Assembly (NCBI GenBank): GCA_963828215.1
Contig: CAWHFO010000068.1
Coordinates: 124,001-188,000 of the forward strand
Direction: 5' to 3'
Source: CAVTJL01 sp963828215
GTDB lineage: Bacteria; Pseudomonadota; Alphaproteobacteria; Geminicoccales; Geminicoccaceae
Length of the DNA: 64,000 nucleotides
The translations under genes and the position numbers were made by a program. Position 1 is the stretch's first letter. Every line of letters starts with the position of its first letter. The notes below the pieces were generated by a model. That model was given only the letters and a program-made list of their open reading frames with translations. It made no database searches and was not told the DNA's origin. Shown here in pieces: positions 35,282 through 43,899 of the stretch.

Positions 35282-37006
35282 CTAGCCGCCGAGGGGCCCG
35301 GCGCCTCGGCGGCGCTTCTCGAACGCCTCCACCGCGTCCTCGAGCTGCTCGAAGATCATGCCCTCGCCGATCCGCCCGAGGAGCCCCGCCCGCTCGAGGA
35401 GCTGCCGCGGCAAGGTCTGCAGCGCCGCGATGCCGAACCTCATGTCGCGCCGATGCAGCTCGTCCCGCACGTCGGACAGCATGTCGGCGGCGGTCACGTC
35501 CAGCATGTTCACGGCAGCGGCATCGAGCACGAGCCAGCCGCCAGCGCCCGGCTGCCGGTCTGCGATCCAGAGGACCCGACGCCGCACATAGTCGGCGTTG
35601 AAGAACAGGACCGAGCCTTCGACGGCATAGAGCAGCAGACCTGGAACAGCCGCCGCCTCGGGATGGCGGTGAAGCTTGAAGAGCCCCTCGCGGCCGGCGA
35701 TCCGGCCGAAAAGCGCGTCGCGCGGCCGTGACGCCTTGCGCAGCAGATGGAAGAGCGTGACTCCGATGGCGATGATCACGCCCTGAAGCACGCCGACCAC
35801 GAGCACCCCGGCCGCGGCAATCAGCGCGAACAGGAGCTCGGCGCGGCTGACCATCCACAGGCGCCGAAGCTCCCGGATGTCCAGAAGGTCGAGCGCCGCC
35901 GAGACCAGGACGGCGCCCAGCGCCGCCAGCGGCAGGCTCGCCAGCGCGTCCGCGAGGAACACGAGGGAGAGGGTCAGAGCCGCCGCCGCCACCACCCCCA
36001 CCATCTGGGTCCGGCCGCCCATGGCGTCGTTCACGGCAGTGCGCGAGTTGGCGCCAGTGACGGCGAATCCGCCGAACAGGCCGGAGGCGAGGTTGGCGGC
36101 ACCGAAGCCTCGCAGCTCGCGGTCGGCATCGACGCGATAGCCGTTCCGGGCGCCGAAGCTGCGCGCGGTGACGATGCCGCTGCCGAAGCTGACCAGGAGG
36201 ATCGCCAGCGCCTCGAGCAGGAGCTGGCCGAACGGCAGGCCGGAGGGCAACGGCACTGACGGCCGTGGCAGCGCCGCGTTGATCCTGCCGACGACCGCGA
36301 CGCCATGATGCTCGAGCCCGAAACCGGCCGAGAGCGCGATCGCCAGGGCCAGCGCGATCAGCGGCCCTGGCAGCCGGGGCCACGCCCGGCGGAGAAATCG
36401 CAGGAGGATGACGAGGCCGATCCCGATCGCGACGGTCGGAAGATGGGCCTGGCCGAGCTTGCCCGAGAGCTCCCAGACGGGGCCGAGCACCCCTTTGCGG
36501 GCGATGGCGACACCCGTGAGCTTGCCGAGCTGACCGCCCAGAAGGGCCAGCGCGACGCCCGCCAGGTAGCCGGTGAGGATCGGGCGGGAAAGGAAGTTCG
36601 CGATGGCGCCGAGCCGCAGCAGGCCCGCAAGGATGCAGAGCAGCCCGACCAGCATCGCCAGCGCCGCCGCCACGGCGACCCGGTCGCCGGCTGCGGTGAC
36701 GCCGAGCTGAAGCAGGGCCGCGGCCACGACGGTGCAGGTCGCGGTGTCGGGCCCGACGATGAGCTGCGGCGACGAGCCGAAGAGGGCATAGCCGAGGAGC
36801 GGCAGGATGCTGGCATAGAGCCCCACTTCAGGCGGCAGACCGACGATCGCCGCATAGGCGATGCCGATCGGCAGGGCCACCGCGGCGACCGACAGTCCCG
36901 CCAGCGCGTCGCGCCCGGCTGTCGTCGCATCATAGCCGCGCAGCTGGGCCAAGCCCGGCAGGATCAGGGCGAGCCGGGCGCCCCAGTCGCGATCGCCCTT
37001 GGGCAT
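35282..37006 (-). CDS. SulP family anion transporter with STAS domain
   Basis: An intact 574-residue inner-membrane anion transporter, candidates being sulfate, bicarbonate or C4-dicarboxylate. About a dozen hydrophobic segments start at DALAGLSVAAVALPIGIAYA, with the PPEVGLYASILPLLGYALFG and GPDTATCTVVAAAL signatures and later VTGANSRTAVNDAMGGRTQM. A C-terminal STAS domain follows, visible in LFFNADYVRRRVLWIA and LVLDAAAVNMLDVTAADML. ATG 37006 (MPKGDRDWGARLAL) is used. It lies 86 bases downstream of the CobW-type gene; an apparent single 945-codon frame over both is an artefact of the frame break in that gene. Confidence 0.93.
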   Translation of the reverse strand: MPKGDRDWGARLALILPGLAQLRGYDATTAGRDALAGLSVAAVALPIGIAYAAIVGLPPEVGLYASILPLLGYALFGSSPQLIVGPDTATCTVVAAALLQLGVTAAGDRVAVAAALAMLVGLLCILAGLLRLGAIANFLSRPILTGYLAGVALALLGGQLGKLTGVAIARKGVLGPVWELSGKLGQAHLPTVAIGIGLVILLRFLRRAWPRLPGPLIALALAIALSAGFGLEHHGVAVVGRINAALPRPSVPLPSGLPFGQLLLEALAILLVSFGSGIVTARSFGARNGYRVDADRELRGFGAANLASGLFGGFAVTGANSRTAVNDAMGGRTQMVGVVAAAALTLSLVFLADALASLPLAALGAVLVSAALDLLDIRELRRLWMVSRAELLFALIAAAGVLVVGVLQGVIIAIGVTLFHLLRKASRPRDALFGRIAGREGLFKLHRHPEAAAVPGLLLYAVEGSVLFFNADYVRRRVLWIADRQPGAGGWLVLDAAAVNMLDVTAADMLSDVRDELHRRDMRFGIAALQTLPRQLLERAGLLGRIGEGMIFEQLEDAVEAFEKRRRGAGPLGG

Positions 37007-37092
37007 CTCGTCTCTCCGCGGGCCGAAGCGGCCTGCTCGACCGGCGAGACTAGCGGTCCGGCGGGCCGGCGCCCACCGCTCGCTGGAAGGCG

Positions 37093-38119
37093 CTAGGCCG
37101 GGCTGGAGAGGGCGTCGAGCAGGGGCTCGATGCGGCTGCGCGGCACGTCGCGGGTGATGAAGACGAGGCGCGTGTCGTGGTCCTCGGAGGGCCAGGCGTC
37201 GAGGCGCACGGGCTCGTGGACGACGTGCTGCACCGCCTGGATCGACGAGCGGCCGCTCCGGCGTCTCGGCGATCTTGAGGAGGCCTTTCATCCGCAGCAG
37301 ACCGGGTCCGGTCTGGCCGATCAGCAGCTCGAGGAAGAGGCTGGCGGCCGTCTCCGAGATCGGTGCGGTGCGTCGGACGGAGAAGGCGCGGATGCGGTCG
37401 TCGTGGCGATTGACGTCGTGTGCGTGGCGATGGTGCTCGTGGTCGTCGAAGGCCGTCTCGCGCAGCCAGCGGAGGACGTCCGGGCGCTTGGTCGCCGGAT
37501 CGTAGGGGCCGGCGTCGAAGAGCCGCGACGGGTCGAGCCGGCCCTTGGCCGCCTCGACGATCGGCGCAGAGGGATTGAGCGCCCGCAGCCGCTCGCGCAG
37601 CGCCAGCAGCGCCTCGGGCGGGGCGAGATCGGCCTTGGTCAGGACGAGGCGGTCGGCGACGGCGGCCTGCTTGACCGCCTCCGGCTGGGCGTCGAGCGTG
37701 GGCCAGCCATTGACCGCATCGACCAGCGTGACGACACCTTCGAGGCGGAAGTCGTGCTCGACGACCGGATCGGTGAGAAGGGTCTGCAGGATCGGAGCCG
37801 GATCGGCGAGGCCCGTCGTCTCGATCACGAGGCGCCGAAAGTCCGGAACCTCGCCCTTGATGCGGCGAAGGTTCAGGCTGCGGATCGCGCGCGAGAGGTC
37901 GCCGCGGATCGTGCAGCAGAGGCAGCCGCCGCGCATCTCCACGACGTCCTCGCTCGCCTTCTCGACCAGGTCGTGGTCGATGCCGATCTCGCCGAACTCG
38001 TTGATGATGACGGCCGTCCGCTGGAAGCGGGGGTGCCGGAGCAGGTGGTTGAGCAGCGTCGTCTTGCCGGCCCCCAGGAAGCCCGTGATGACCGACACCG
38101 GCAGACGCGCATCGGCCAC
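37093..38119 (-). CDS. CobW/YjiA-type G3E GTPase, metallochaperone (one frame break)
   Basis: About 342 codons from a GTG start. GTPase motifs: Walker A GFLGAGKTTLLNHLL, the metal-binding GGCLCCTIRGD (CxCC), Walker B-like ETTGLADP, and LTKADLA. A histidine-rich linker (DDHEHHRHAHDVNRHDD) precedes the C-terminal CobW domain and likely binds zinc or another metal. Near 37230 the frame breaks: after ETPERPLV the true continuation IQAVQHVVHEPVRLDAWP to the TAG at 37093 is in another frame. The start is 3 bases after the emrB-like stop, so it is probably co-transcribed with the efflux pair. Confidence 0.9.
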
Positions 38120-38121
38120 GG

Positions 38122-39744
38122 TCAGTGCGCCGGGGCCGCAGGCCCGCCGGCCTTCGGCTTCTGCAGGAGGAAAACGAACGGGATCAGGGCGGCGAAGACG
38201 ATGGCGAGCAGCTTGAAATCATCCAGGAAGGCCAGCATCTGCGCCTGCTTCAGCACGGTCTGGTAGAGCACCGCCTGGGCGTGGTGAAGGGCCTCGGCCA
38301 TCGTGTAGCCCTTGTCGAGGAACATGTTGGTGAGCGCGTCGACCTGCTGGCGATAGGCGGGCGAGGTCGCCGTGACGTGGCCGGCGAGGTAGGTCTGGTG
38401 GCGCTGCGACGCTCGTGCGAGCTCGGTCGTGACCAGTGAGATGCCGAAGGCGCCGCCGATGTTCCGGGACAGGTTGATGAGCGCCGAGGCGCTGCTGGTC
38501 TTGGTGCGCGGCAGGCCGACGAAGGCCACGGTATTGATCGGGATGAAGAGGAACGCCAGGCCTGCCGCCTGATAGACGCGCGCCCAGGCGAAGGTGGCGT
38601 AGTCGGCGTCGAGCGAGAGGCCGCCCATGTGCCAGAGCGCCAGCGCCGAGGTGCCGAGGCCGAAGGCGATCATCAGCCGCACGTCGGCGACGCCGACCAG
38701 CCGGCCGACGATCGGCATGAGCGCCATCACGGCGAACCCGCCGGGCGAGATGACGAAGCCGGCGTCGGTCGCGGTGTAGCCGAACAGCTGCTGGACCAGC
38801 TCGGGGATCAGCACCGTGCTGCCCAAAAGAATGAAGCCCAGCATCACCATCAGCAGGTTGGCGATGGCGAAGTTGCGGCTGGCGAGCAGATGGAGGTCGA
38901 CGATCGGGTCGTCGTGGCCCCACTCCCAGACCACGAAGGTCACCAGCGCCAGGAGCGACAGCACAGAGAGGCCGAGGATGAAGCCCGAGGAGAACCAGTC
39001 GTCCTGCTGGCCGCGATCGAGGACGACCTGGAGGGCGCCGAGCCCGAGGGCCAGGAGCGAGAAGCCGATATAGTCGATCCTTATGCCGCCCGCGAGCCGC
39101 CGCTTGCGCTCGGCCACCAGCTCCGGCGGGTCCTGCACGATGGCCTGGACGGCCAGCGCCAGGATGATCCCGACCGGCACGTTGATCAGGAACACCCACC
39201 GCCAGCTCGCATTGTCGGTAATCCAGCCGCCCAGCGTCGGTCCGATCGCCGGCGCGAACACCACCGCCATGCCGTAGAGGGCGAAGGCCATTCCGCGCTT
39301 TTCGGGCGGCGCCTCGTCGTTCAGGATCGCCTGGGCGCCCGGCTGCAGGCCACCGCCCGTGAGGCCCTGGATCGCGCGGAAGAGGATCAGCCCGCCGAGA
39401 TTGGGCGCCATGCCGCAGAGCAGGGAGCTCACGCTGAAGCCGACGATGCAGGCGATGAAGAAGCGCTTGCGGCCGAGGACGGTCGAAAGCCAGCCGCTGG
39501 CGGGCAGGATGATCGCGTTGGTCACCAGATAGGAGGTCAGCACCCAGGTGGATTCGTCCTGGCCGGCGGAGAGGTCGCCGGCGATGTGCTGAAGCGCCAC
39601 GTTGGCGATCGAGATATCCAGAACTTCCATGAACGCGGCGAGCGCCACGAGCGGGGCGATGATCCAGAAGCTGGCGCGCTCGCGCTCCGGCCGGACCGGG
39701 ATCGCCGGCTGGCGGCGATCGACCGCCGGTGCCCGGCTGCTCAT
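38122..39744 (-). CDS. DHA2 (EmrB/QacA) family multidrug efflux permease
   Basis: A 540-residue major facilitator with fourteen expected helices. Signatures: the first helix region FMEVLDISIANVALQHIAGD, WVLTSYLVTNAIILPASGWL, and motif C-like AIGPTLGGWITDNASWRWVF with LINVPVGI. A long loop near the C-terminus precedes LLAIVFAALIPFVFLLQ. The start overlaps the emrA-like stop by 4 bases. Together with the adaptor it should pump hydrophobic compounds across both membranes with an outer-membrane channel not encoded here. Confidence 0.95.
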   Translation of the reverse strand: MSSRAPAVDRRQPAIPVRPERERASFWIIAPLVALAAFMEVLDISIANVALQHIAGDLSAGQDESTWVLTSYLVTNAIILPASGWLSTVLGRKRFFIACIVGFSVSSLLCGMAPNLGGLILFRAIQGLTGGGLQPGAQAILNDEAPPEKRGMAFALYGMAVVFAPAIGPTLGGWITDNASWRWVFLINVPVGIILALAVQAIVQDPPELVAERKRRLAGGIRIDYIGFSLLALGLGALQVVLDRGQQDDWFSSGFILGLSVLSLLALVTFVVWEWGHDDPIVDLHLLASRNFAIANLLMVMLGFILLGSTVLIPELVQQLFGYTATDAGFVISPGGFAVMALMPIVGRLVGVADVRLMIAFGLGTSALALWHMGGLSLDADYATFAWARVYQAAGLAFLFIPINTVAFVGLPRTKTSSASALINLSRNIGGAFGISLVTTELARASQRHQTYLAGHVTATSPAYRQQVDALTNMFLDKGYTMAEALHHAQAVLYQTVLKQAQMLAFLDDFKLLAIVFAALIPFVFLLQKPKAGGPAAPAH

Positions 39745-41006
39745 TGCCCGTCGGCCGCCTCGGCGGCGTGTGGCGCCGGCTCGGGTGCGGCGGCCACGTC
39801 GACGGTCGGCTCCACCGACATGCCGAGCGCCATGTAGGAGGTGAGCGCGGCCGGATCGTCGAACACGATCTTGACCGGCACGCGCTGCACGACCTTGACG
39901 AAGTTGCCGGTCGCATTCTCGGGCGGCAGCAGGCTGAAGCGGCTGCCGGTGCCGGCCTGGATGCTGTCGACCCGCGCCTTGAAGTCCCGGTCCGGATAGG
40001 AGTTGATCGAGACCGATACCGGCTGGCCCGGCCGCATCCGGGTCAGCTGCGTCTCCTTGAAGTTGGCGGTGACCCAGGGCTGGCCGACGACGAGGTTGGC
40101 CAAAATCTGATCGGTCTTGACGACGTCGCCGAGATTGACGGCCCGCTTGGTCACACGGCCCCCCTGAGGGGCTCGGATCTGGGTGTAGGAGAGGTCGAGC
40201 CGGGCCGTGTCGAGGGCCGCTTTGGCCTGCTCGACCTGCGCTGCCGCCTGGGCCAGCTTGGCCTGCTTGAGTGCTACCTGCTGGGGCGCGGTCCGGGCCT
40301 CGGCGAGCCTGGCTTTGGCCTCGGCCACCTGGGACTGGCTCATCGCGATCCCCTTCTGCGCCGCGACGAGCTTCGCCTGGCTGGTGCTCGCTGCGGCCTG
40401 GGCATTGTCGAGCTGCTGCTGTGAATTGAACTTGCGTTGGAAAAGGCTCTGAACCCGGGGCAGGTCGGCCCGGGCCCGGTCGGCATCGGCGGCTGCAGCG
40501 GCGGCCTCGGCCTCGGCCTCGGCGACGCTGTGCTCGGCGACGCTCACGCCGGCCTCGGCCTGGGCGATCGACGCGTCGGTCGAGGCTTTCGTCAGGCTCA
40601 GATCGGCCTGCGCCGCCTGGCGGGCCGCCTCGGCCGCGTCGAGATTGGCCTGGGCGCTCTCGACCGTGGCCTGGTAGTCGCGCGGATCGATCTCGACCAG
40701 CAGGGTGCCCTTGGCGACCAGCTCGTTGTCCTGCATGTGCATGCCGACGACCTTGCCCGAGACCTGGGGGCTGATCTGGACGATGTTGCCGTCGATGAAG
40801 GCGTCGTCGGTCGATTCCTGGTTGCGGTGAAGCCACCAGTAGGTGCCGCCCCCGAGGCCGCCGATGAGGACGAGGGCGCCGAGGATGAGAAAGGGCCTTT
40901 TGGAGCGTTTGGGCGCCGAGCGCCCGCCATCGGCCTGGCGCGACGAGTCGGGCACGCCGCCGCCCGGGCTGCCATTGGCGGCGCGGCGCGTTTCCGCTTC
41001 TGCCAT
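39741..41006 (-). CDS. EmrA/HlyD family membrane-fusion adaptor
   Basis: A 421-residue periplasmic adaptor for the adjacent DHA2 permease. One N-terminal helix (FLILGALVLIGGLGGGTYWWL) is followed by the biotinyl-lipoyl half-motif TDDAFIDGNIVQISPQVSG, a long alpha-hairpin rich in alanine and glutamine (ESAQANLDAAEAARQAAQAD to QAALDTARLDLSY region), and the second half-motif IRAPQGGRVTKRAVNLGD. ATG 41006 is used because GGGGAG sits seven bases upstream. A palindromic operator lies 76 bases upstream at 41082-41100, suggesting control by a TetR-type repressor. Confidence 0.94.
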   Translation of the reverse strand: MAEAETRRAANGSPGGGVPDSSRQADGGRSAPKRSKRPFLILGALVLIGGLGGGTYWWLHRNQESTDDAFIDGNIVQISPQVSGKVVGMHMQDNELVAKGTLLVEIDPRDYQATVESAQANLDAAEAARQAAQADLSLTKASTDASIAQAEAGVSVAEHSVAEAEAEAAAAAADADRARADLPRVQSLFQRKFNSQQQLDNAQAAASTSQAKLVAAQKGIAMSQSQVAEAKARLAEARTAPQQVALKQAKLAQAAAQVEQAKAALDTARLDLSYTQIRAPQGGRVTKRAVNLGDVVKTDQILANLVVGQPWVTANFKETQLTRMRPGQPVSVSINSYPDRDFKARVDSIQAGTGSRFSLLPPENATGNFVKVVQRVPVKIVFDDPAALTSYMALGMSVEPTVDVAAAPEPAPHAAEAADGQ

Positions 41007-41081
41007 TGCCTGCTCCCCACCAGGGACGCTCCGCACCCGACGGGCCCCCGGGCCCCGGGCAAGGAGGCACTGCGTCGCCGA

Positions 41082-41100
41082 GAACTGAACCGTTCAGTTC
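41082..41100. promoter_or_regulatory. 19-bp perfect palindrome, probable TetR-family operator
   Basis: GAACTGAAC (41082-41090), C (41091) and GTTCAGTTC (41092-41100) form a perfect inverted repeat in an otherwise GC-rich gap upstream of the emrAB-like pair. Its size and symmetry fit a TetR-type dimer site. No repressor gene is adjacent. Confidence 0.7.
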
Positions 41101-41254
41101 GCTCCCTCAGCGACACATGGTCGGCTCGTCGCGGCTCGACAAGGGTCCTTCCCGTCGTCGAATGTGGCAGGGCGTCGCGGCAGGATGCCGCCGGAGCCCT
41201 GTCGGCCATGACGACATGTAGCGTGGCGAGCCGGTGGCCGCGGAAGGAGCCTTG

Positions 41255-42148
41255 GTGGCGAGCTTCGATTTCTCTTGGAACGGCGGCCGATTGACGGTCG
41301 CCATCGAGCTGCAGGGCCGGGGCCTCCCGGTCCTCCTCCTGCCGGCGATGAGCACGGTCTCGACCCGGACCGAGATGCGACCTGTCGCCGAACGGCTGGT
41401 CGATCGGTTTCAGGCCATCTCGGTCGATTGGCCGGGCTTCGGCGAGGTGCCTCATCAGGCGCTCGACTACGGGCCGGACCTCATGCGGGAGTTCCTCGGC
41501 GCTCTCCTCGGCCGACTGGCTGACGAGCACGGCATCCGGTCGCCGGCGGTGGTGGCGGCCGGCCATGCCGCCGGCTACGTGCTCGCGCGCGAGGCGGCGA
41601 CGCCCGGCTCCTTCGACCGGCTGGCCCTCGTGGCGCCGACCTGGCGCGGCCCGCTGCCGACGATGATGGGCGGCCGCCGGCCGTTGCAGGATCGGCTGCG
41701 CCGTCTCGTCCAGGCGCCGGTCGTCGGGCCGCTGCTCTACCGGCTGAACGTCTCGCGGCCGGTCGTGCGCAGGATGTATGCTGGCCACGTGATGGCCGAC
41801 CAGGCGACGCTGACGCCTGCCTTTCTCGACCGGAAGCTGCGGGTCGCGCGGCAGAGCGGTGCCCGCTTCGCCTCCGCCGCCTTCGTCACGGGCGCGCTCG
41901 ACCCGTTCGCCGACCGCGACGGCTTTCTCGAGGCGGCAGGGGCCGTGCGCTGCCCGGTGCTGGTTCTCTACGGCGCCCTGACGCCGCCCCGCTCGAAGGC
42001 CGAGATGCAGGCGCTGGCCCAGGTGGCGGGCGTAGAGTCGGTGGCGATTGCGGGTGGCAAGCTCGGTATCCACGAGGAGATGCCCGACGCCGTGGCGGGC
42101 CCTATCCGGGGGTTTCTCGAGGCCCGCACGGAGGAGGCAGGCGGATGA
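41255..42148 (+). CDS. Alpha/beta hydrolase fold protein without the usual nucleophile serine
   Basis: About 297 residues with an alpha/beta-hydrolase layout: an opening strand and loop LPVLLLPAMSTVSTRTEMRP, ISVDWPGFGE, the nucleophile elbow region VVAAGHAAGYVLAREA, and a C-terminal GGKLGIHEEMPDAV with a histidine. In the elbow GxSxG reads GHAAG, so the serine is alanine. The GTG at 41255 is preferred because AAGGAG lies five bases upstream; a GTG at 41234 is also in frame. The stop overlaps the Mch start by 4 bases, so the two proteins are made together. It may be a non-hydrolytic acyl-binding or structural partner; true function unknown. Confidence 0.75.
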   Translation: MASFDFSWNGGRLTVAIELQGRGLPVLLLPAMSTVSTRTEMRPVAERLVDRFQAISVDWPGFGEVPHQALDYGPDLMREFLGALLGRLADEHGIRSPAVVAAGHAAGYVLAREAATPGSFDRLALVAPTWRGPLPTMMGGRRPLQDRLRRLVQAPVVGPLLYRLNVSRPVVRRMYAGHVMADQATLTPAFLDRKLRVARQSGARFASAAFVTGALDPFADRDGFLEAAGAVRCPVLVLYGALTPPRSKAEMQALAQVAGVESVAIAGGKLGIHEEMPDAVAGPIRGFLEARTEEAGG

Positions 42149-43269
42149 GCAGAGCCCGGAAGGCGACGGTCGGCCCGGGCAAGGCCAGCGGCGGGCGCTT
42201 CTTCGAGGATTTTCATCTGGGCCTGACGATCCGGCACGCGACGCCGCGCACCCTGACCGAAGGGGACCGTGCCCTCTATCTGGCGCTCACGGGCTCGCGC
42301 TTTCTCCTGCACTGCAGCGACCCGTTCGCGCGCGGCCTCGGCCTCGCCGGAGCGCCACTGGATGACCTTCTCGTCTTTCACGCCGTGTTCGGAAAGTCGG
42401 TGCCCGACGTGTCGCTGAACGCCGTGGCCAATCTCGGCTACGCGGACGGGCGCTTTCTCGCCTCCGTTCGTCCGGGCGATACACTTCGGGCCGTCTCGAC
42501 CGTCATCGGGCTCAAGGAGACCTCGTCGGGCGAGACAGGCATCGTCTGGGTGCGCACGCAGGGGCTCAAGGAGGACGGGACGCCCGTCCTCGACTATGTT
42601 CGCTGGGTCCTGGTGCGGAAGCGCGACCCGGCGAGCCCGGCGCCGCCGGCGGTGCTGCCCGAACTGCCGGCGGTGGTGCCGGTCGAGCGGCTGGTGGCGC
42701 CGAGGGGCTTCGGCGCCTGGACCTTCGACCCCGCTGACACCGGATCGGTGCACCTTTTCGAGGACTATGCCGTCGGCGAGCGCATCGACCATGTCGACGG
42801 CATGGCCGTGATGGAAAGCGAGCACCGCCTCGCCACCCGCCTCTACCAGAACACCGCCCGCGTCCACTTCAACGACCATGTGGAGCGCCGGGGCCGGCTC
42901 GGCGCCTGCATCGTCTATGGCGGCGTCGTGATCTCGGTCGCCCGCGCCCTCTCGGCCAACGGCCTCGCCAACGCGCTCCTCATCCTCGCGATCAACGCCG
43001 GCACGCACGCCAACCCCTGCATCGCCGGCGACACGGTCTATGCCTGGTCCGAGGTCCTCGAGAAGGCGGAGCTCCCGGGCCGCGCCGACGCCGGCGCCCT
43101 GCGCCTGCGCCTCGTCGCCACGAAGAACCGGCCCTGCGCCGACTTTCCGATGCGCGGACCGGACGGCCGCTATCTGCCCGAGGTCCTGCTCGACCTCGAC
43201 TACTGGGCCCTGATGCCGATGCGCACCGGCACGATGGCCGGCCGCGTGACCTCTTCCCCGACCTCCTGA
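42145..43269 (+). CDS. mch: Mesaconyl-CoA hydratase (beta-methylmalyl-CoA dehydratase), MaoC-type
   Basis: Interconverts mesaconyl-CoA and beta-methylmalyl-CoA in the ethylmalonyl-CoA pathway of acetyl-CoA assimilation. The 374-residue protein has two hot-dog (MaoC-like) halves. Recognisable segments are GRFFEDFHLGLTIRHATPRT, DDLLVFHAVFGKSVPDVSLN, AVANLGYADGRFL, LDYVRWVLVRKRDP and FEDYAVGERIDHVDG, very like the Rhodobacter enzyme. It is intact. The start overlaps the preceding hydrolase-like gene by 4 bases. Other pathway genes (ccr, ecm, mcl1) are not in this window. Confidence 0.92.
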   Translation: MSRARKATVGPGKASGGRFFEDFHLGLTIRHATPRTLTEGDRALYLALTGSRFLLHCSDPFARGLGLAGAPLDDLLVFHAVFGKSVPDVSLNAVANLGYADGRFLASVRPGDTLRAVSTVIGLKETSSGETGIVWVRTQGLKEDGTPVLDYVRWVLVRKRDPASPAPPAVLPELPAVVPVERLVAPRGFGAWTFDPADTGSVHLFEDYAVGERIDHVDGMAVMESEHRLATRLYQNTARVHFNDHVERRGRLGACIVYGGVVISVARALSANGLANALLILAINAGTHANPCIAGDTVYAWSEVLEKAELPGRADAGALRLRLVATKNRPCADFPMRGPDGRYLPEVLLDLDYWALMPMRTGTMAGRVTSSPTS

Positions 43270-43337
43270 AAGACACGCCGCCAGCAATCCGACGATCCTC
43301 TCGCATCGCCTCGCTTGACGGCACCTTCTCCCTAGTC

Positions 43338-43356
43338 AGATAGTTAGATAGATAGT
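43338..43356. promoter_or_regulatory. AT-rich GATA-type short repeats upstream of toxin-antitoxin pair
   Basis: AGATAGTTAGATAGATAGT is an AT-rich patch of overlapping TAGATA/GATAG repeats 19 bases before the antitoxin start, in a region otherwise strongly GC-rich. It is the likely promoter or autoregulatory operator of the HTH-Phd/VapC operon. Confidence 0.45.
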
Positions 43357-43374
43357 CACCATAGGCGGACGTCG

Positions 43375-43899
43375 ATGCGCAAATACGCTGGGGATCATCG
43401 CGGACGGCGGCTCGTCGAGGTCCTGGGACCCCGGGGCGACAGGGTCTATCGCCTTCCAGAGGACTATGCCGGGCGGCCGATCAGCGAGTGCATTCGCGCG
43501 CTGAGCGCTGAAGGATGGCGGCGGGCCGAGATCAGCAAGGTCACCGGCATTCTCTACCAGCACGTGCGCAACGTGCTCGAAAGCTCCGACCGAGGTCCGG
43601 CGACGGGCTTGCAGCCGCCGGGCGAGGCCCCCTCGCCCGGCGCCGACGCGCCAGCCATCGAGGAGAGCGCGGTAGGCAGTGCCATCGCATTCGGCAGTCT
43701 CGTGGCACGGGTCGAGCAGGGGCAGGAGATAACGGTGATGCGCCGTGGCGAGGCCGTGGCGAGGCTCGTGACGGCGAGATCCGCGCACGATCTGGACGCC
43801 GTCGAGGCCGCCATGCGCCGGATCGCCGAGCGGCGCAGATCCATGAGCCTCAAGGGCATCAAGATCAGGGATCTGATCGACGAGGGGCGAAAATATTGA
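43375..43899 (+). CDS. Antitoxin with N-terminal helix-turn-helix and C-terminal Phd domain
   Basis: A 174-residue intact protein. The N-terminal 70 residues contain an HTH-like module (IRALSAEGWRRAEISKVTGI followed by LYQHVRNVLES). A proline-rich linker leads to a Phd/YefM-type antitoxin domain from about residue 98 (GSAIAFGSLVARVEQGQEITV, MRRGEAVARLVTA) and a basic C-terminal tail that should bind the toxin. ATG 43375 follows GGCGGA five bases upstream. The stop overlaps the toxin start in a TTGA four-base overlap. Unlike classical Phd, which binds DNA through its own N-terminus, this one carries an extra DNA-binding module, probably for autoregulation at the upstream GATA repeats. Confidence 0.8.
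   Translation: MRKYAGDHRGRRLVEVLGPRGDRVYRLPEDYAGRPISECIRALSAEGWRRAEISKVTGILYQHVRNVLESSDRGPATGLQPPGEAPSPGADAPAIEESAVGSAIAFGSLVARVEQGQEITVMRRGEAVARLVTARSAHDLDAVEAAMRRIAERRRSMSLKGIKIRDLIDEGRKY

Noticed and set aside
35282..38119. A single open frame that looks like a CobW-SulP fusion protein
   Set aside because: The CobW C-terminus and its stop at 37093 are intact in a neighbouring frame, and SulP has its own start at 37006. The fusion is created by a frame break near 37230.
38122..41070. A 982-codon frame covering the whole EmrAB region
   Set aside because: Its first half is out of frame with the adaptor gene and reads as Arg/Gly/Pro-rich shadow sequence. The permease starts at 39744.
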